64,000 nucleotides of DNA from Streptomyces sp. NBRC 110028 (GTDB lineage Bacteria > Actinomycetota > Actinomycetes > Streptomycetales > Streptomycetaceae): positions 1 through 64,000 of the forward strand of contig NZ_BBUZ01000047.1 in assembly GCF_001417735.1 (NCBI RefSeq). Direction: 5' to 3'. This document shows positions 28,364-36,254 of the stretch, piece by piece; position 1 is the stretch's first letter, and the number at the start of each line of letters is the position of its first letter. The translations under genes and the position numbers were made by a program. The notes beneath the pieces were generated by a model. The model did not search any database. It had not been told where the DNA came from and saw only the letters and a list, made by a program, of their open reading frames with translations.

Positions 28364-28804
28364 TCAGCCCTTCGATCCACGGTTGCGGCGGCCGCCCCGG
28401 CGGGCGGACGGCAAGGTCTTGCCGATGACGACGGTGGGCGCGGGATCGCTCTCGGGCCGGCCCTTGCGGCCGATCGCGCGCCGGACGCCGTAGCCGAACG
28501 CCGCCACCTTGACCAGCGGTCCACCGAAGGCGGAGGAGACGGTCGAGGACAGCGCGGAGGCGTTCGAGGTGACCTCCTGGACGTCGGAGGCGATCGAGTC
28601 CACGCGCGCGAGCTGGGTGTTCGCCTCGCGCACGGTCGCCGACGCCTCACTGAGCAGCGGCACCGCCTGTTCGGTGACCTCCGCCACCAGCCGGGTGGCC
28701 GCCTTGAGCGTCTGGGCGAGTCTCACCAGGGCGAGGGCGAGGAAGGACACCAGAATCGCCCAGAAGACGGCCACGAGGATCCCGGCCACCTCTCCACCGG
28801 ACAC
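28364..28804 (-). CDS. DUF948 domain membrane protein
   Basis: Function unknown. The 146 residues have one N-terminal membrane helix (VAGILVAVFWAILVSFLALALV) followed by a long amphipathic coiled-coil-like region with heptad-type spacing (RLAQTLKAATRLVAEVTEQAVPLL onward), the pattern of DUF948, a family distantly like chemoreceptor signalling helices. The GTG at SGGEVAG is chosen because AGGGAG lies just upstream; an ATG nine codons earlier would put that site inside the gene. It is followed after eight bases by the DUF6167 gene. Confidence 0.8.
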   Translation of the reverse strand: MSGGEVAGILVAVFWAILVSFLALALVRLAQTLKAATRLVAEVTEQAVPLLSEASATVREANTQLARVDSIASDVQEVTSNASALSSTVSSAFGGPLVKVAAFGYGVRRAIGRKGRPESDPAPTVVIGKTLPSARRGGRRNRGSKG

Positions 28805-29148
28805 GTTGCACCGCTCCCTGCTGCCGATCACGTCGGTCGTCGTCGTTCAGGTCGTCCGTCGTCTCAGTCGTCCGTCGCCCGCCGGTCTCGGGCGGGTCGT
28901 CCGGGCGCGGGCGGCAGGTAACGACCCTATCGCGCCGGGCACGCCCGGCCGAAACGCATTCCGCTCGGCCAAACAGCCCGCGGGTTCCCCTCGACACACC
29001 GGTCGATGGGGAACCCGCGGGCTGGATGGCGAGTGGGCCACAGGGGCGCGCCGCTGCCGAAAGGGAGAGCACGGTCGACCGCCGACAGAGGCTGAGGCGC
29101 CCCGGAGGCGAACCGAGCCTCGATGCGGAGCGCGTACGGTCCGCTGGG
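28805..29148. other. 344-base gene-free stretch between rpsD and the DUF948 gene
   Basis: I see no gene here. It holds the large rpsD-side hairpin (28975-29023), a 16-base palindrome GCCGGGC-AC-GCCCGGC (28934-28949), and the presumed promoter of the DUF948-alaS operon, which I could not locate. The 125 bases between the rpsD stop and the hairpin show no feature. Confidence 0.6.
28975..29023 (-). terminator. long hairpin downstream of rpsD
   Basis: A 16-bp perfect stem (28975-28990 with 29008-29023) encloses a second 5-bp stem TCGAC/GTCGA. It lies 125 bases past the rpsD stop and is the likely rpsD terminator. Confidence 0.7.
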
Positions 29149-29760
29149 TCAGCGGGCGTAGTACTCGACGACGAGCTGCTCGTCGCAGATCACCGGGACC
29201 TCCTTGCGGTTCGGGTCCCGGTCGAGCCGGAACGCGAGCGCCTTGAGGTTGACCTGGAGGTAGCGCGGGGTCTCGCCGTCGGGGGCGTAGCCACCCTCGC
29301 GGGCCACCTGGAAGGGGTGCTTCTCGCGGCTGCGCTCGCGGACCATCACCACGTCGTCCGGGCTGACCCGGAAGGAGGGCTTGTCGACCTTGCGGCCGTT
29401 GACCTCGATGTGACCGTGGACCACCATCTGGCGGGCCTGGTAGATCGTGCGGGCGATTCCCGACCGCAGGACGAGCGCGTCCAGACGGCGCTCAAGCTCG
29501 ATGATCAGGGCTTCGCCCGTCTTGCCATCGACCTTCCGAGCGCGGTCGTAGGCACGGGCCATCTGGCGCTCGCTGATGTCGTACTGAGCGCGCAGACGCT
29601 GCTTCTCCAGCAGCCGGACCTTGTAGTCACTGGTCTGCTTGCGGCCACGGCCGTGCTCGCCGGGCGGGTAGGGACGGGCCTCGAAGTACTTGACGGCCTT
29701 CGGCGTCAGCGCGATGCCGAGCGCCCTCGACTTCTTGACCTTGGGACGCGACTGGTTCAC
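29149..29760 (-). CDS. rpsD: 30S ribosomal protein S4
   Basis: Primary 16S rRNA-binding protein of the small subunit. The 203 residues begin NQSRPKVKKSRALGIALTPKA and include the S4 RNA-binding domain (RRLDALVLRSGIARTIYQARQ, VVHGHIEVNGRKVDKPS). The N-terminal region has no CxxC zinc-binding cysteines, so it is the zinc-independent type. It starts with GTG behind GGAGG and stands alone rather than in the alpha operon. An iron box lies 23-41 bases upstream of its start, but that more plausibly belongs to the divergent DUF2470 gene. Confidence 0.98.
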   Translation of the reverse strand: MNQSRPKVKKSRALGIALTPKAVKYFEARPYPPGEHGRGRKQTSDYKVRLLEKQRLRAQYDISERQMARAYDRARKVDGKTGEALIIELERRLDALVLRSGIARTIYQARQMVVHGHIEVNGRKVDKPSFRVSPDDVVMVRERSREKHPFQVAREGGYAPDGETPRYLQVNLKALAFRLDRDPNRKEVPVICDEQLVVEYYAR

Positions 29761-29782
29761 GTGGAACGAACCTCCATGTAAG

Positions 29783-29801
29783 TTAGGTGAGCCTTACCTT
29801 A
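29783..29801 (+). promoter_or_regulatory. iron box (DmdR1/IdeR-type operator)
   Basis: TTAGGTGAGCCTTACCTTA; its reverse complement matches the Streptomyces iron-box consensus TTAGGTTAGGCTCACCTAA at 17 of 19 positions. It is AT-rich against the surroundings, lies 14 bases before the DUF2470 ATG and just ahead of its GAGGAAAA ribosome binding site, and is between divergent genes. Confidence 0.8.
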
Positions 29802-29815
29802 GCCGAGGAAAACGC

Positions 29816-30700
29816 ATGTTTCGACCTGGGATCCCCCTGCCCAGCACTGCTCAGAGTCTTGAGGAGGGTCAGCCGCGTCCCAAGGAAGACGCCCTGCGGC
29901 CGACGGCGGCAGAGCGTGTACGGACTCTCGTGGAAAACAAGGCTACGGCGTCGTTGACGATTCCCGGAATCGAGGTCACCGACGATCTCGGCATGGACGG
30001 ACCGGCCGCTCGCGCCGTCACCCCGGACGGGGATGTGCTGTTACTGCTCCCCGGCGGCTCACCCGCGGCCCGCGCGGCGGCCCACGCGCAGGACGACGAT
30101 CTGACCTGCGTGATGGAGATCACGGACGTCGCCCCGGTCGCGGTGCCCCAGCGGATCCGCGGCCGCGCCTGGGTGGCCGGCTGGCTCACTCCCGTACGCG
30201 GCGGCGACCGCGCCGCGAACGCGGCCCTGCTGGCAGAGCACCATCCGGTCGGAGAGCTGCTGGGCCTCGGGGAGGCCCTTCGGCCCGACCCGTCCGCCGG
30301 GCCGCGCGGCCGGGCCGCCGCGTGGACGCTGCTGCGGCTGGAGGTCGCCGAGGCGTGCGTGGACGACCTGTGGGGCGCGGACGGCGTCGAGCCGGACGAC
30401 TTCGCGCAGGCCGCCCCCGACCCGCTCGCCCCGCACGAGGCCGAGCTGCTGCAGCATCTGCACGCCGCCCACAGCGACCAGGTGCGCGGGCTGTGCGTCC
30501 TGCTGGGCGAGCGCTCGTCCATGGTGTGCACCCGCGGCCCCGCGATCCCCGTGGCCCTGGACCGCTTCGGCCTGCGCGTCCGCTTCACGGACGACGCCGA
30601 CCGGCCGTTCGACGCGCGCTTCGACTTCCCGGAGCCGGTGCGGAGCGTCTCCGAACTGCGCCGCGCGATGCACACCCTGTTCGAGGCGGCCGCCGACTAG
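29816..30700 (+). CDS. DUF2470 / HugZ-like protein, predicted iron-regulated, with a TTA codon
   Basis: The 294 residues have an N-terminal half resembling a flavin-type split barrel (SLTIPGIEVTDDLG, VLLLLPGG, RIRGRAWVAGWLTPV) and a C-terminal DUF2470 domain (ELLQHLHAAHSDQVRGLC onward). The same pairing occurs in HugZ-type haem-degrading proteins, but activity here is unproven. The ATG has GAGG upstream and an iron box immediately before it, so repression by DmdR1 under iron sufficiency is likely. Leu76 is encoded by TTA (30041-30043), the only in-frame TTA I found in the window, which would tie translation to bldA. It converges on rarA with a seven-base gap and no terminator. Confidence 0.8.
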   Translation: MFRPGIPLPSTAQSLEEGQPRPKEDALRPTAAERVRTLVENKATASLTIPGIEVTDDLGMDGPAARAVTPDGDVLLLLPGGSPAARAAAHAQDDDLTCVMEITDVAPVAVPQRIRGRAWVAGWLTPVRGGDRAANAALLAEHHPVGELLGLGEALRPDPSAGPRGRAAAWTLLRLEVAEACVDDLWGADGVEPDDFAQAAPDPLAPHEAELLQHLHAAHSDQVRGLCVLLGERSSMVCTRGPAIPVALDRFGLRVRFTDDADRPFDARFDFPEPVRSVSELRRAMHTLFEAAAD

Positions 30701-30707
30701 GGGGTGT

Positions 30708-32075
30708 CTACGAGGACTCCGGCGGCGGGTCGCCGCGCAGCCGCGCCCGGACCCGCTCGACCACATCGGCGTAGCGGGCCTCCGCCCCGTACCGCGTCGG
30801 CTCGTAGTAGCGCTTTCCGTGGATCTTGTCCGGCGCGTACTGCTGCGCCGCGATGCCGCCCGGCAGATCGTGCGGATACAGATACCCCTGGGCGTGGCCG
30901 AGCTTTTCGGCGCCCTTGTAGTGCCCGTCCCGCAGATGCGGCGGCACCGGGCCCGCGAGCCCCGCCCGGACGTCCGCCAGCGCCGCCCCGATCGCCGTCG
31001 TGGCCGCGTTGGACTTGGGCGCGAGCGCCAGCGCGATCGTGGCGTGGCTCAGCGTCAGGGCGGCCTCGGGAAAGCCGATCAGCGCGACCGCCTGCGCCGC
31101 CGCCACGGCGGTGGGCAGGGCGGTCGGGTCCGCCAGCCCGATGTCCTCGCTCGCCGAGATCATCAGCCGCCGCGCGATGAACCGGGGGTCCTCCCCCGCC
31201 TCGATCATCCGCGCCAGATAGTGCAGCGCGGCGTCCACGTCCGAGCCGCGGATCGACTTGATGAGAGCGCTTGCCACGTCATAGTGCTGATCACCGGCCC
31301 GGTCGTAGGTGACCGCGGCCCGGTCGACCGCCTCCTCCAGCGTGGTCAGCGTGATCTCCGCCTCGCCCTTGGCCATCGCCGACCCGGCCCCCGCCTCCAG
31401 CGCGGTGAGCGCCCGCCGGGCGTCGCCGCCCGCGATCCGCAGCAGATGCCCTTCGGCCTCCTCGGAGAGGGTGACCGCGCCGCCGAGCCCCCGCTCGTCG
31501 GTCAGCGCGCGGCGCACCAGCCCGCGCAGATCGTCATCGGTGAGCGACTCCAGGGTGAGCAGCAGCGAGCGGGACAGGAGCGGGGAGATCACCGAGAAGT
31601 ACGGGTTCTCCGTGGTGGCCGCGATCAGGGTGACCCAGCGGTTCTCCACGGCGGGCAGCAGCGAATCCTGCTGCGCCTTGCTGAAGCGGTGGATCTCGTC
31701 CAGGAAGAGCACGGTCTCCCGGCCGTACGCCCCCGAGGAGCGGCGCGCCCCGTCGATGACGGCCCGCACCTCCTTGACCCCCGCGGTGATCGCCGACAGC
31801 TCCACGAACCGCTTCTGGGTGGCCTGGCTGACCACGTACGCGAGCGTGGTCTTCCCGATCCCGGGCGGGCCCCACAGCAGGACCGAGGACGGCCCGGCCG
31901 GCCCCCCGCTGCCCTCGCCGACCAGTCTCCGCAACGGCGATCCGGGACGCAGCAGATGCTGCTGGCCCACGACCTCGTCCAGCGTGCGCGGGCGCATGCG
32001 CACGGCCAGCGGGCTGCTGGCCGGGTCCTTCTCCTGGCGGTCCTCGGCGGCGGCGGTGAACAGGTCTGGCTCCAC
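30708..32075 (-). CDS. rarA: replication-associated recombination protein A (MgsA/RarA)
   Basis: AAA+ ATPase acting at stalled replication forks. The 455 residues begin with the clamp-loader-like RPRTLDEVVGQQHLL, then Walker A GPPGIGKTT, the Walker B LFLDEIHRFSKAQQD, sensor AATTENPYFSV and the MgsA C-terminal tetramerisation region with RLMISASEDIGLADP. The gene ends against the DUF2470 gene on the opposite strand and lies in the conserved block with hisS and the metallo-hydrolase. Confidence 0.96.
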   Translation of the reverse strand: MEPDLFTAAAEDRQEKDPASSPLAVRMRPRTLDEVVGQQHLLRPGSPLRRLVGEGSGGPAGPSSVLLWGPPGIGKTTLAYVVSQATQKRFVELSAITAGVKEVRAVIDGARRSSGAYGRETVLFLDEIHRFSKAQQDSLLPAVENRWVTLIAATTENPYFSVISPLLSRSLLLTLESLTDDDLRGLVRRALTDERGLGGAVTLSEEAEGHLLRIAGGDARRALTALEAGAGSAMAKGEAEITLTTLEEAVDRAAVTYDRAGDQHYDVASALIKSIRGSDVDAALHYLARMIEAGEDPRFIARRLMISASEDIGLADPTALPTAVAAAQAVALIGFPEAALTLSHATIALALAPKSNAATTAIGAALADVRAGLAGPVPPHLRDGHYKGAEKLGHAQGYLYPHDLPGGIAAQQYAPDKIHGKRYYEPTRYGAEARYADVVERVRARLRGDPPPESS

Positions 32076-32134
32076 CCCGAAAGCCTATGGCACCGCACCG
32101 ACAGCACCGGCTTCCAGGGGGTTCGGCCTAGTCT

Positions 32135-32782
32135 CTAGCTCGTCCAGAAGTCCCACCAGCGCGTCAGGATCAGCATCCCGATCACGCCGATCCACATCAC
32201 CGGCACCACCCAGTGGAACTCCAGCAGCCCGCGCCGCAGCCCGTCCGGCGCCGGCAGGTATCCGTGCTTGATGTTGTGGCCGGTGACGTAGCAGAACATC
32301 ACGATGGTGGCGACCCAGGCGAGGCAGCACCACAGGCACAGCGAGCCGATGACGTACAGCGACTCGTACTGGAGCCAGGTCACGAAGCCGGCGCCGAAGA
32401 GGGTGCCCGCGTTGAACGTCAGCCAGTACCAGCGCGGGAAGCGGGCCCCGGCCAGCAGGGACATGCCCACGCAGATGACGATGCCGTAGGCGACCAGGCC
32501 GAGCATCGGGTTCGGGAAGCCGAACGCCGCGGCCTGCTTGCTCTCCATGATGTTGCCGCAGGAGACCACCGGGTTGAGGCTGCAGCCGGGGGTGAAGACC
32601 TTGCCGTCGGCCTTGTACTCGAGGATCTTGTTCTTGTCGAGCGTGATGACCCAGGCCGCCAGCAGCCCCAGCGCGCCGGTGATCACGAGCAGGAGCGCGA
32701 AGGCGCGGCCGCCTCCCGTTCCGGTCCGCGCGCCGCCCCGCGCCTCGTCGGACTCCACGTCGTCCATCAGTGTCGTCGCCAT
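32135..32782 (-). CDS. vitamin K epoxide reductase (VKOR) family membrane protein
   Basis: Probably reoxidises a DsbA-like partner by passing electrons to quinone, aiding disulfide formation outside the cell. The 215 residues have about five membrane helices, a loop cysteine pair (CSLNPVVSC) and the active CxxC in SLCLWCC. The start at MATTLMDDV was chosen over an ATG 20 codons upstream that adds only low-complexity sequence; a start five codons further in is also possible. It lies between rarA and hisS on the same strand, 59 bases before rarA. Confidence 0.9.
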   Translation of the reverse strand: MATTLMDDVESDEARGGARTGTGGGRAFALLLVITGALGLLAAWVITLDKNKILEYKADGKVFTPGCSLNPVVSCGNIMESKQAAAFGFPNPMLGLVAYGIVICVGMSLLAGARFPRWYWLTFNAGTLFGAGFVTWLQYESLYVIGSLCLWCCLAWVATIVMFCYVTGHNIKHGYLPAPDGLRRGLLEFHWVVPVMWIGVIGMLILTRWWDFWTS

Positions 32783-32931
32783 ATCGCCGTCCGTCGCTCT
32801 CCACACTGTCCGGCCCCGTCGGGCACGGCCATTGTGCCCCAACCCATCGCCCCGTCATGCCCTGTTGTCAGGGCCCGACCATCTTCGCGGGTCCCCCGTT
32901 CGACGGGCATAAGCGCGGGCCGAGGCGGCCG

Positions 32932-32957
32932 GGCCCCGCCCCGGGAGGGGCGGGGCC
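32932..32957 (-). terminator. terminator after hisS
   Basis: An 11-bp perfect stem GGCCCCGCCCC/GGGGCGGGGCC with a GGGA loop, 69 bases past the hisS stop. Confidence 0.65.
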
Positions 32958-33025
32958 GGGGAGCGGAGGGCGGTCTCGATTGGCAGGATGAACCGGCCCC
33001 CACGGCGTTGACGCCGCGGAGGCGG

Positions 33026-34288
33026 TCAGCCCAGCTTCGCCTGGAGGGTGGTCACGATCTTGGACAGCGGAACGGCCTCCTGCTCGCCCGATTCCATGTC
33101 CTTCAGCTGGACGACGCCCTCGGCGAAGTCCCGCTCGCCCGCCACGATCGCGTACCGCGCGCCGCTGCGGTTCGCGGCCTTCATCGCGGCCTTGAGCCCC
33201 TTGCCGCCGTACGCGAAGTCCGTCGCCACGCCTTCCCTGCGCAGCTCGCCGACCACGCCGAAGAGGACCTTGCGGGCCTCCTCCCCCAGCGGCACGGCGA
33301 AGACGCTCGTCGCGTCGGGCAGGTCCAGCCGGACGCCCTCGGCCTCCAGCGCGAGCACCGTACGGTCGACGCCGAGCGCCCAGCCCACCGACGGCAGGGC
33401 CGGGCCGCCGATCATCTCGGACAGGCCGTCGTACCGGCCGCCGCCGCCGACCGCGGACTGCGAGCCGAGGCCGTCGTGGACGAACTCGAACGTGGTGCGG
33501 GTGTAGTAGTCCAGGCCGCGGACCAGCTTGGCGTCGTCCTCGAACTCCACGCCCTGCGCGGTGATCAGCTCACGCACCCGCGCGTGGTACTCCCGGCAGG
33601 CGTCGCACAGGTAGTCGCGCAGCAGCGGCGCTCCGGCCAGCTGCTTCTGGACGGCCTCGCGCTTGTCGTCGAGCACCCGCAGCGGGTTGATGTCGATGCG
33701 CCGCCGGGTGTCCTCGTCCAGGTCGAGCCCGCGCAGGAAGTCCTGGAGGGCGGCCCGGTAGACGGGACGGCACTCGGCGTCGCCGAGCGAGTTCAGCAGG
33801 ATCCGGAAGTTCCGCAGCCCCAGCGACCGGTAGGCGTCGTGCGCGAGGATGATCAGCTCGGCGTCCAGGGCCGGGTCCTCGGCGCCGATCGCCTCCGCGC
33901 CGACCTGCGAGAAGTGGCGGTAGCGGCCCTTCTGGGGCCGCTCGTAGCGGTAGTACGAACCGGAGTACCAGAGCTTGACCGGCAGGCTGCCGGCCTTGTG
34001 CAGATTGGCCTCCAGCGCGGCGCGCAGCACCGAGGCGGTCCCCTCGGGGCGCAGCGCCAGTTCGTCGCCGCCCTTGGTGGTGAGGGTGTACATCTCCTTG
34101 GTGACGATGTCGGTGGACTCGCCGACGCCGCGCGCGAAGAGTTCGACGTTCTCGAAGCCGGGGGTCTCGATGTAGCCGTAGCCGGACCGCCGCAGCGGGG
34201 TGGCGATGGCGTCCCGCACCGCGAGGTAGGTCGCGGAGACCGGCGGGATCAGGTCGTAGGTGCCCTTGGGGGCCTTGAAGGTGCTCAC
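33026..34288 (-). CDS. hisS: histidyl-tRNA synthetase
   Basis: Charges tRNA-His. The 420 residues start with GTG at STFKAPKGTYDLIPP and contain class II motif 2 (LWYSGSYYRYERPQKGRYRHFSQ), the histidine-A loops (LVRGLDYYTRTTFEFV and GGGGRYDGL), and motif 3 (GWALGVDRTVLALE), followed by a C-terminal anticodon-binding domain. The frame is open for many codons upstream without likeness. It follows the metallo-hydrolase gene by 14 bases and so is likely co-transcribed, as in mycobacteria. Confidence 0.97.
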   Translation of the reverse strand: MSTFKAPKGTYDLIPPVSATYLAVRDAIATPLRRSGYGYIETPGFENVELFARGVGESTDIVTKEMYTLTTKGGDELALRPEGTASVLRAALEANLHKAGSLPVKLWYSGSYYRYERPQKGRYRHFSQVGAEAIGAEDPALDAELIILAHDAYRSLGLRNFRILLNSLGDAECRPVYRAALQDFLRGLDLDEDTRRRIDINPLRVLDDKREAVQKQLAGAPLLRDYLCDACREYHARVRELITAQGVEFEDDAKLVRGLDYYTRTTFEFVHDGLGSQSAVGGGGRYDGLSEMIGGPALPSVGWALGVDRTVLALEAEGVRLDLPDATSVFAVPLGEEARKVLFGVVGELRREGVATDFAYGGKGLKAAMKAANRSGARYAIVAGERDFAEGVVQLKDMESGEQEAVPLSKIVTTLQAKLG

Positions 34289-34302
34289 CGTGGGTTCTCT
34301 CG

Positions 34303-35022
34303 TCACATTCCTCGTCGCGGAGGAGCCGCGTCCGTGGCGGCGTCTCCGGGGCCGGCGGCCACCTGCCGCAGGAAGGGGTTGGTGGCGCGCTCGTGGCCGA
34401 TGCTGGTCTGGGGGCCGTGGCCGGACAGCACCACGGTCGAGTCGTCGAGCGGCAGGCACACACGGGCCAGCGACTGGAGCATCTCGGCGTGGTCGCCGCC
34501 GGGCAGATCGGTGCGTCCGATGGAGCCGGCGAAGAGCAGGTCGCCCGAGAAGAACACCGGGGGGATGTCCGGCTGTTCGGGCAGCCTGAAGGTCACCGAC
34601 CCCTTGGTATGGCCCGGCGCGTGCGCGACGGTGAACTCCATTCCGGCCAGCTTCAGTTCGGAGCCGTCGGACAGCTCCTTGACGTCGTCCGGCTCGCCGA
34701 CGGTCAGCTCGCCCATCAGCTGCGTGCCGATGGACCGTCCGAGCGCCTTGGCCGGATCGCTCATCATGTAGCGGTCGGCGGGGTGGATCCAGGCCGGTAC
34801 GTCATGGGCGCCGCAGACCGGAACGACCGAGGCGACGTGGTCGATGTGGCCGTGGGTCAGGATGACGGCGACGGGCTTGAGCCGGTGTTTGGCGACGGCC
34901 TCCTCGACGCCTTGGGCCGCCTGGTGGCCCGGGTCGATGATCACGCACTCCTCACCGGCGGCGGGGGCGACCAGGTAGCAGTTGGTCCCCCAGGCCCCGG
35001 CGGGGAACCCGGCAATGAGCAC
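34303..35022 (-). CDS. metallo-beta-lactamase fold hydrolase (glyoxalase II-like)
   Basis: Likely a thioester hydrolase; the exact substrate is unknown. The 239 residues hold the metal motif THGHIDH, then APGHTKGSV, FFSGDLLFAGSIGRTDLPGG and LSGHGPQT, the standard glyoxalase II-like set. The GTG at LIAGFPAGAWGTNCYLV was chosen because AAGGA lies just upstream and the family begins here. It is the first gene of the unit with hisS and diverges from the cyclophilin gene across 157 bases containing the palindrome CCGTATACGG (35114-35123). Confidence 0.9.
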   Translation of the reverse strand: MLIAGFPAGAWGTNCYLVAPAAGEECVIIDPGHQAAQGVEEAVAKHRLKPVAVILTHGHIDHVASVVPVCGAHDVPAWIHPADRYMMSDPAKALGRSIGTQLMGELTVGEPDDVKELSDGSELKLAGMEFTVAHAPGHTKGSVTFRLPEQPDIPPVFFSGDLLFAGSIGRTDLPGGDHAEMLQSLARVCLPLDDSTVVLSGHGPQTSIGHERATNPFLRQVAAGPGDAATDAAPPRRGM

Positions 35023-35179
35023 GATCGTCCTTAAATGTCGTCCGGAAGAGTCGGCCGGCGGAAGAATGTCGGCAGCTCCAGAGCCTACCGGCGGCGGGCC
35101 CGGCACAGCGAACCCGTATACGGTACGGCCGAGCCCTCCGGCAGGACACCGATGACATACGGCGTGAGGAGACGACCCG

Positions 35180-36040
35180 GTGGTCAGTAGCGAGCAGCGG
35201 CGGCGGCAGCTTGCCCGGGAGAAGTACCTGCGGCAGCAGCAGCGGCGCGAGACGGCACGGCGCAAGGCCCGCCAGCGCAATGTGGTGATCGCCTCCGTAC
35301 TGGCCGTGGTACTGGCCGGCGGCGGGGCGGTGGCGGCCGCGGGCGCCTTCTCCGGCGACGACAAGGACAAGAAGAAGGACGACGCCGCGTCCACCCCTTC
35401 GGCCCCCGCCACCAGCAAGGCGCCGGACCCGTGCGCCAAGGAGGCGAAGGCGGTCGCCGGCGAGAAGCCGAAGAAGATGTCGTTCAAGAAGGAGCCGGCG
35501 GTCTCCATCGACAAGTCGGCCACCTACACCATGAAGCTGGAGACCACCTGCGGGGACATCTCCTTCGACATGGACGCCGCCAAGGCGCCGCACACGGTCA
35601 ACTCGTTCGACTTCCTGGCCGGCAAGGGGTACTTCGACCACACCAAGTGCCACCGGCTGGTGAACCAGGGGATCTACGTGCTGCAGTGCGGTGACCCGCA
35701 GGGCACCGGCGCGGGCGGCCCCGGCTACACCCTGCCGGACGAGAACCTGAAGGACCCCTCGCTGAAGGGGAACACGTACCCGGCCGGCACGGTCGCGATG
35801 GCGAACCAGTACAACGCGCAGACCAAGAAGGGCCGGAACAGCGGCGGCAGCCAGTTCTTCCTCGTCTACAAGGACAGCCCGCTGCCGCCGGACTACACCC
35901 CCTTCGGGAAGGTCTCCGAGGACGGCATGAAGGTCCTGCAGAAGATCGCCAAGGCCGGGGCGGCTCCCCCGGACCAGATGCAGAACACCGCCCCGAACGC
36001 CAGCGTGGTGATCAACAAGGCGACGGTCGGCAAGTCCTGA
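35180..36040 (+). CDS. membrane-anchored cyclophilin-type peptidyl-prolyl isomerase
   Basis: Assists folding of exported proteins on the outer face of the membrane. The 286 residues have a very basic N terminus (RRRQLAREKYLRQQQRRETARRKARQ), a membrane helix near 36-55 (VVIASVLAVVLAGGGAVAAAG), a charged linker, and a cyclophilin domain (CGDISFDMDAAKAPHTVNSF, GYFDHTKCHRLVNQGIYVLQCGDP, GTVAMANQYN, NSGGSQFFLVYKDSPLP). The start is GTG with GAGGAG upstream. It corresponds by position to the cyclophilin next to relA in other actinobacteria. Confidence 0.93.
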   Translation: MVSSEQRRRQLAREKYLRQQQRRETARRKARQRNVVIASVLAVVLAGGGAVAAAGAFSGDDKDKKKDDAASTPSAPATSKAPDPCAKEAKAVAGEKPKKMSFKKEPAVSIDKSATYTMKLETTCGDISFDMDAAKAPHTVNSFDFLAGKGYFDHTKCHRLVNQGIYVLQCGDPQGTGAGGPGYTLPDENLKDPSLKGNTYPAGTVAMANQYNAQTKKGRNSGGSQFFLVYKDSPLPPDYTPFGKVSEDGMKVLQKIAKAGAAPPDQMQNTAPNASVVINKATVGKS

Positions 36041-36254
36041 GGTCGCCGGGTGTGCGTACCGCGAAATTTCGGTCGCGCAGGATACGGACAGCCGGGGCAC
36101 CGTTCGCCTATGTTGGCGTTGTGCAGGGTGTCTGCCGTGATGGCCGCACCACCCTGCTGGGAGACCGGCCCGGGCGTCGCTGCCCGGCCGGAAGAAACTG
36201 TGGACGATGCCCGCGGGCCGCATGCCCGCCCCGGCATCATGTGGAGGAGGCGCT

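Noticed and set aside
29149..29801. rpsD as a target of the iron box
   Set aside because: The site is closer to and correctly placed for the divergent DUF2470 gene; iron control of an essential ribosomal protein without a paralogue here is unlikely.
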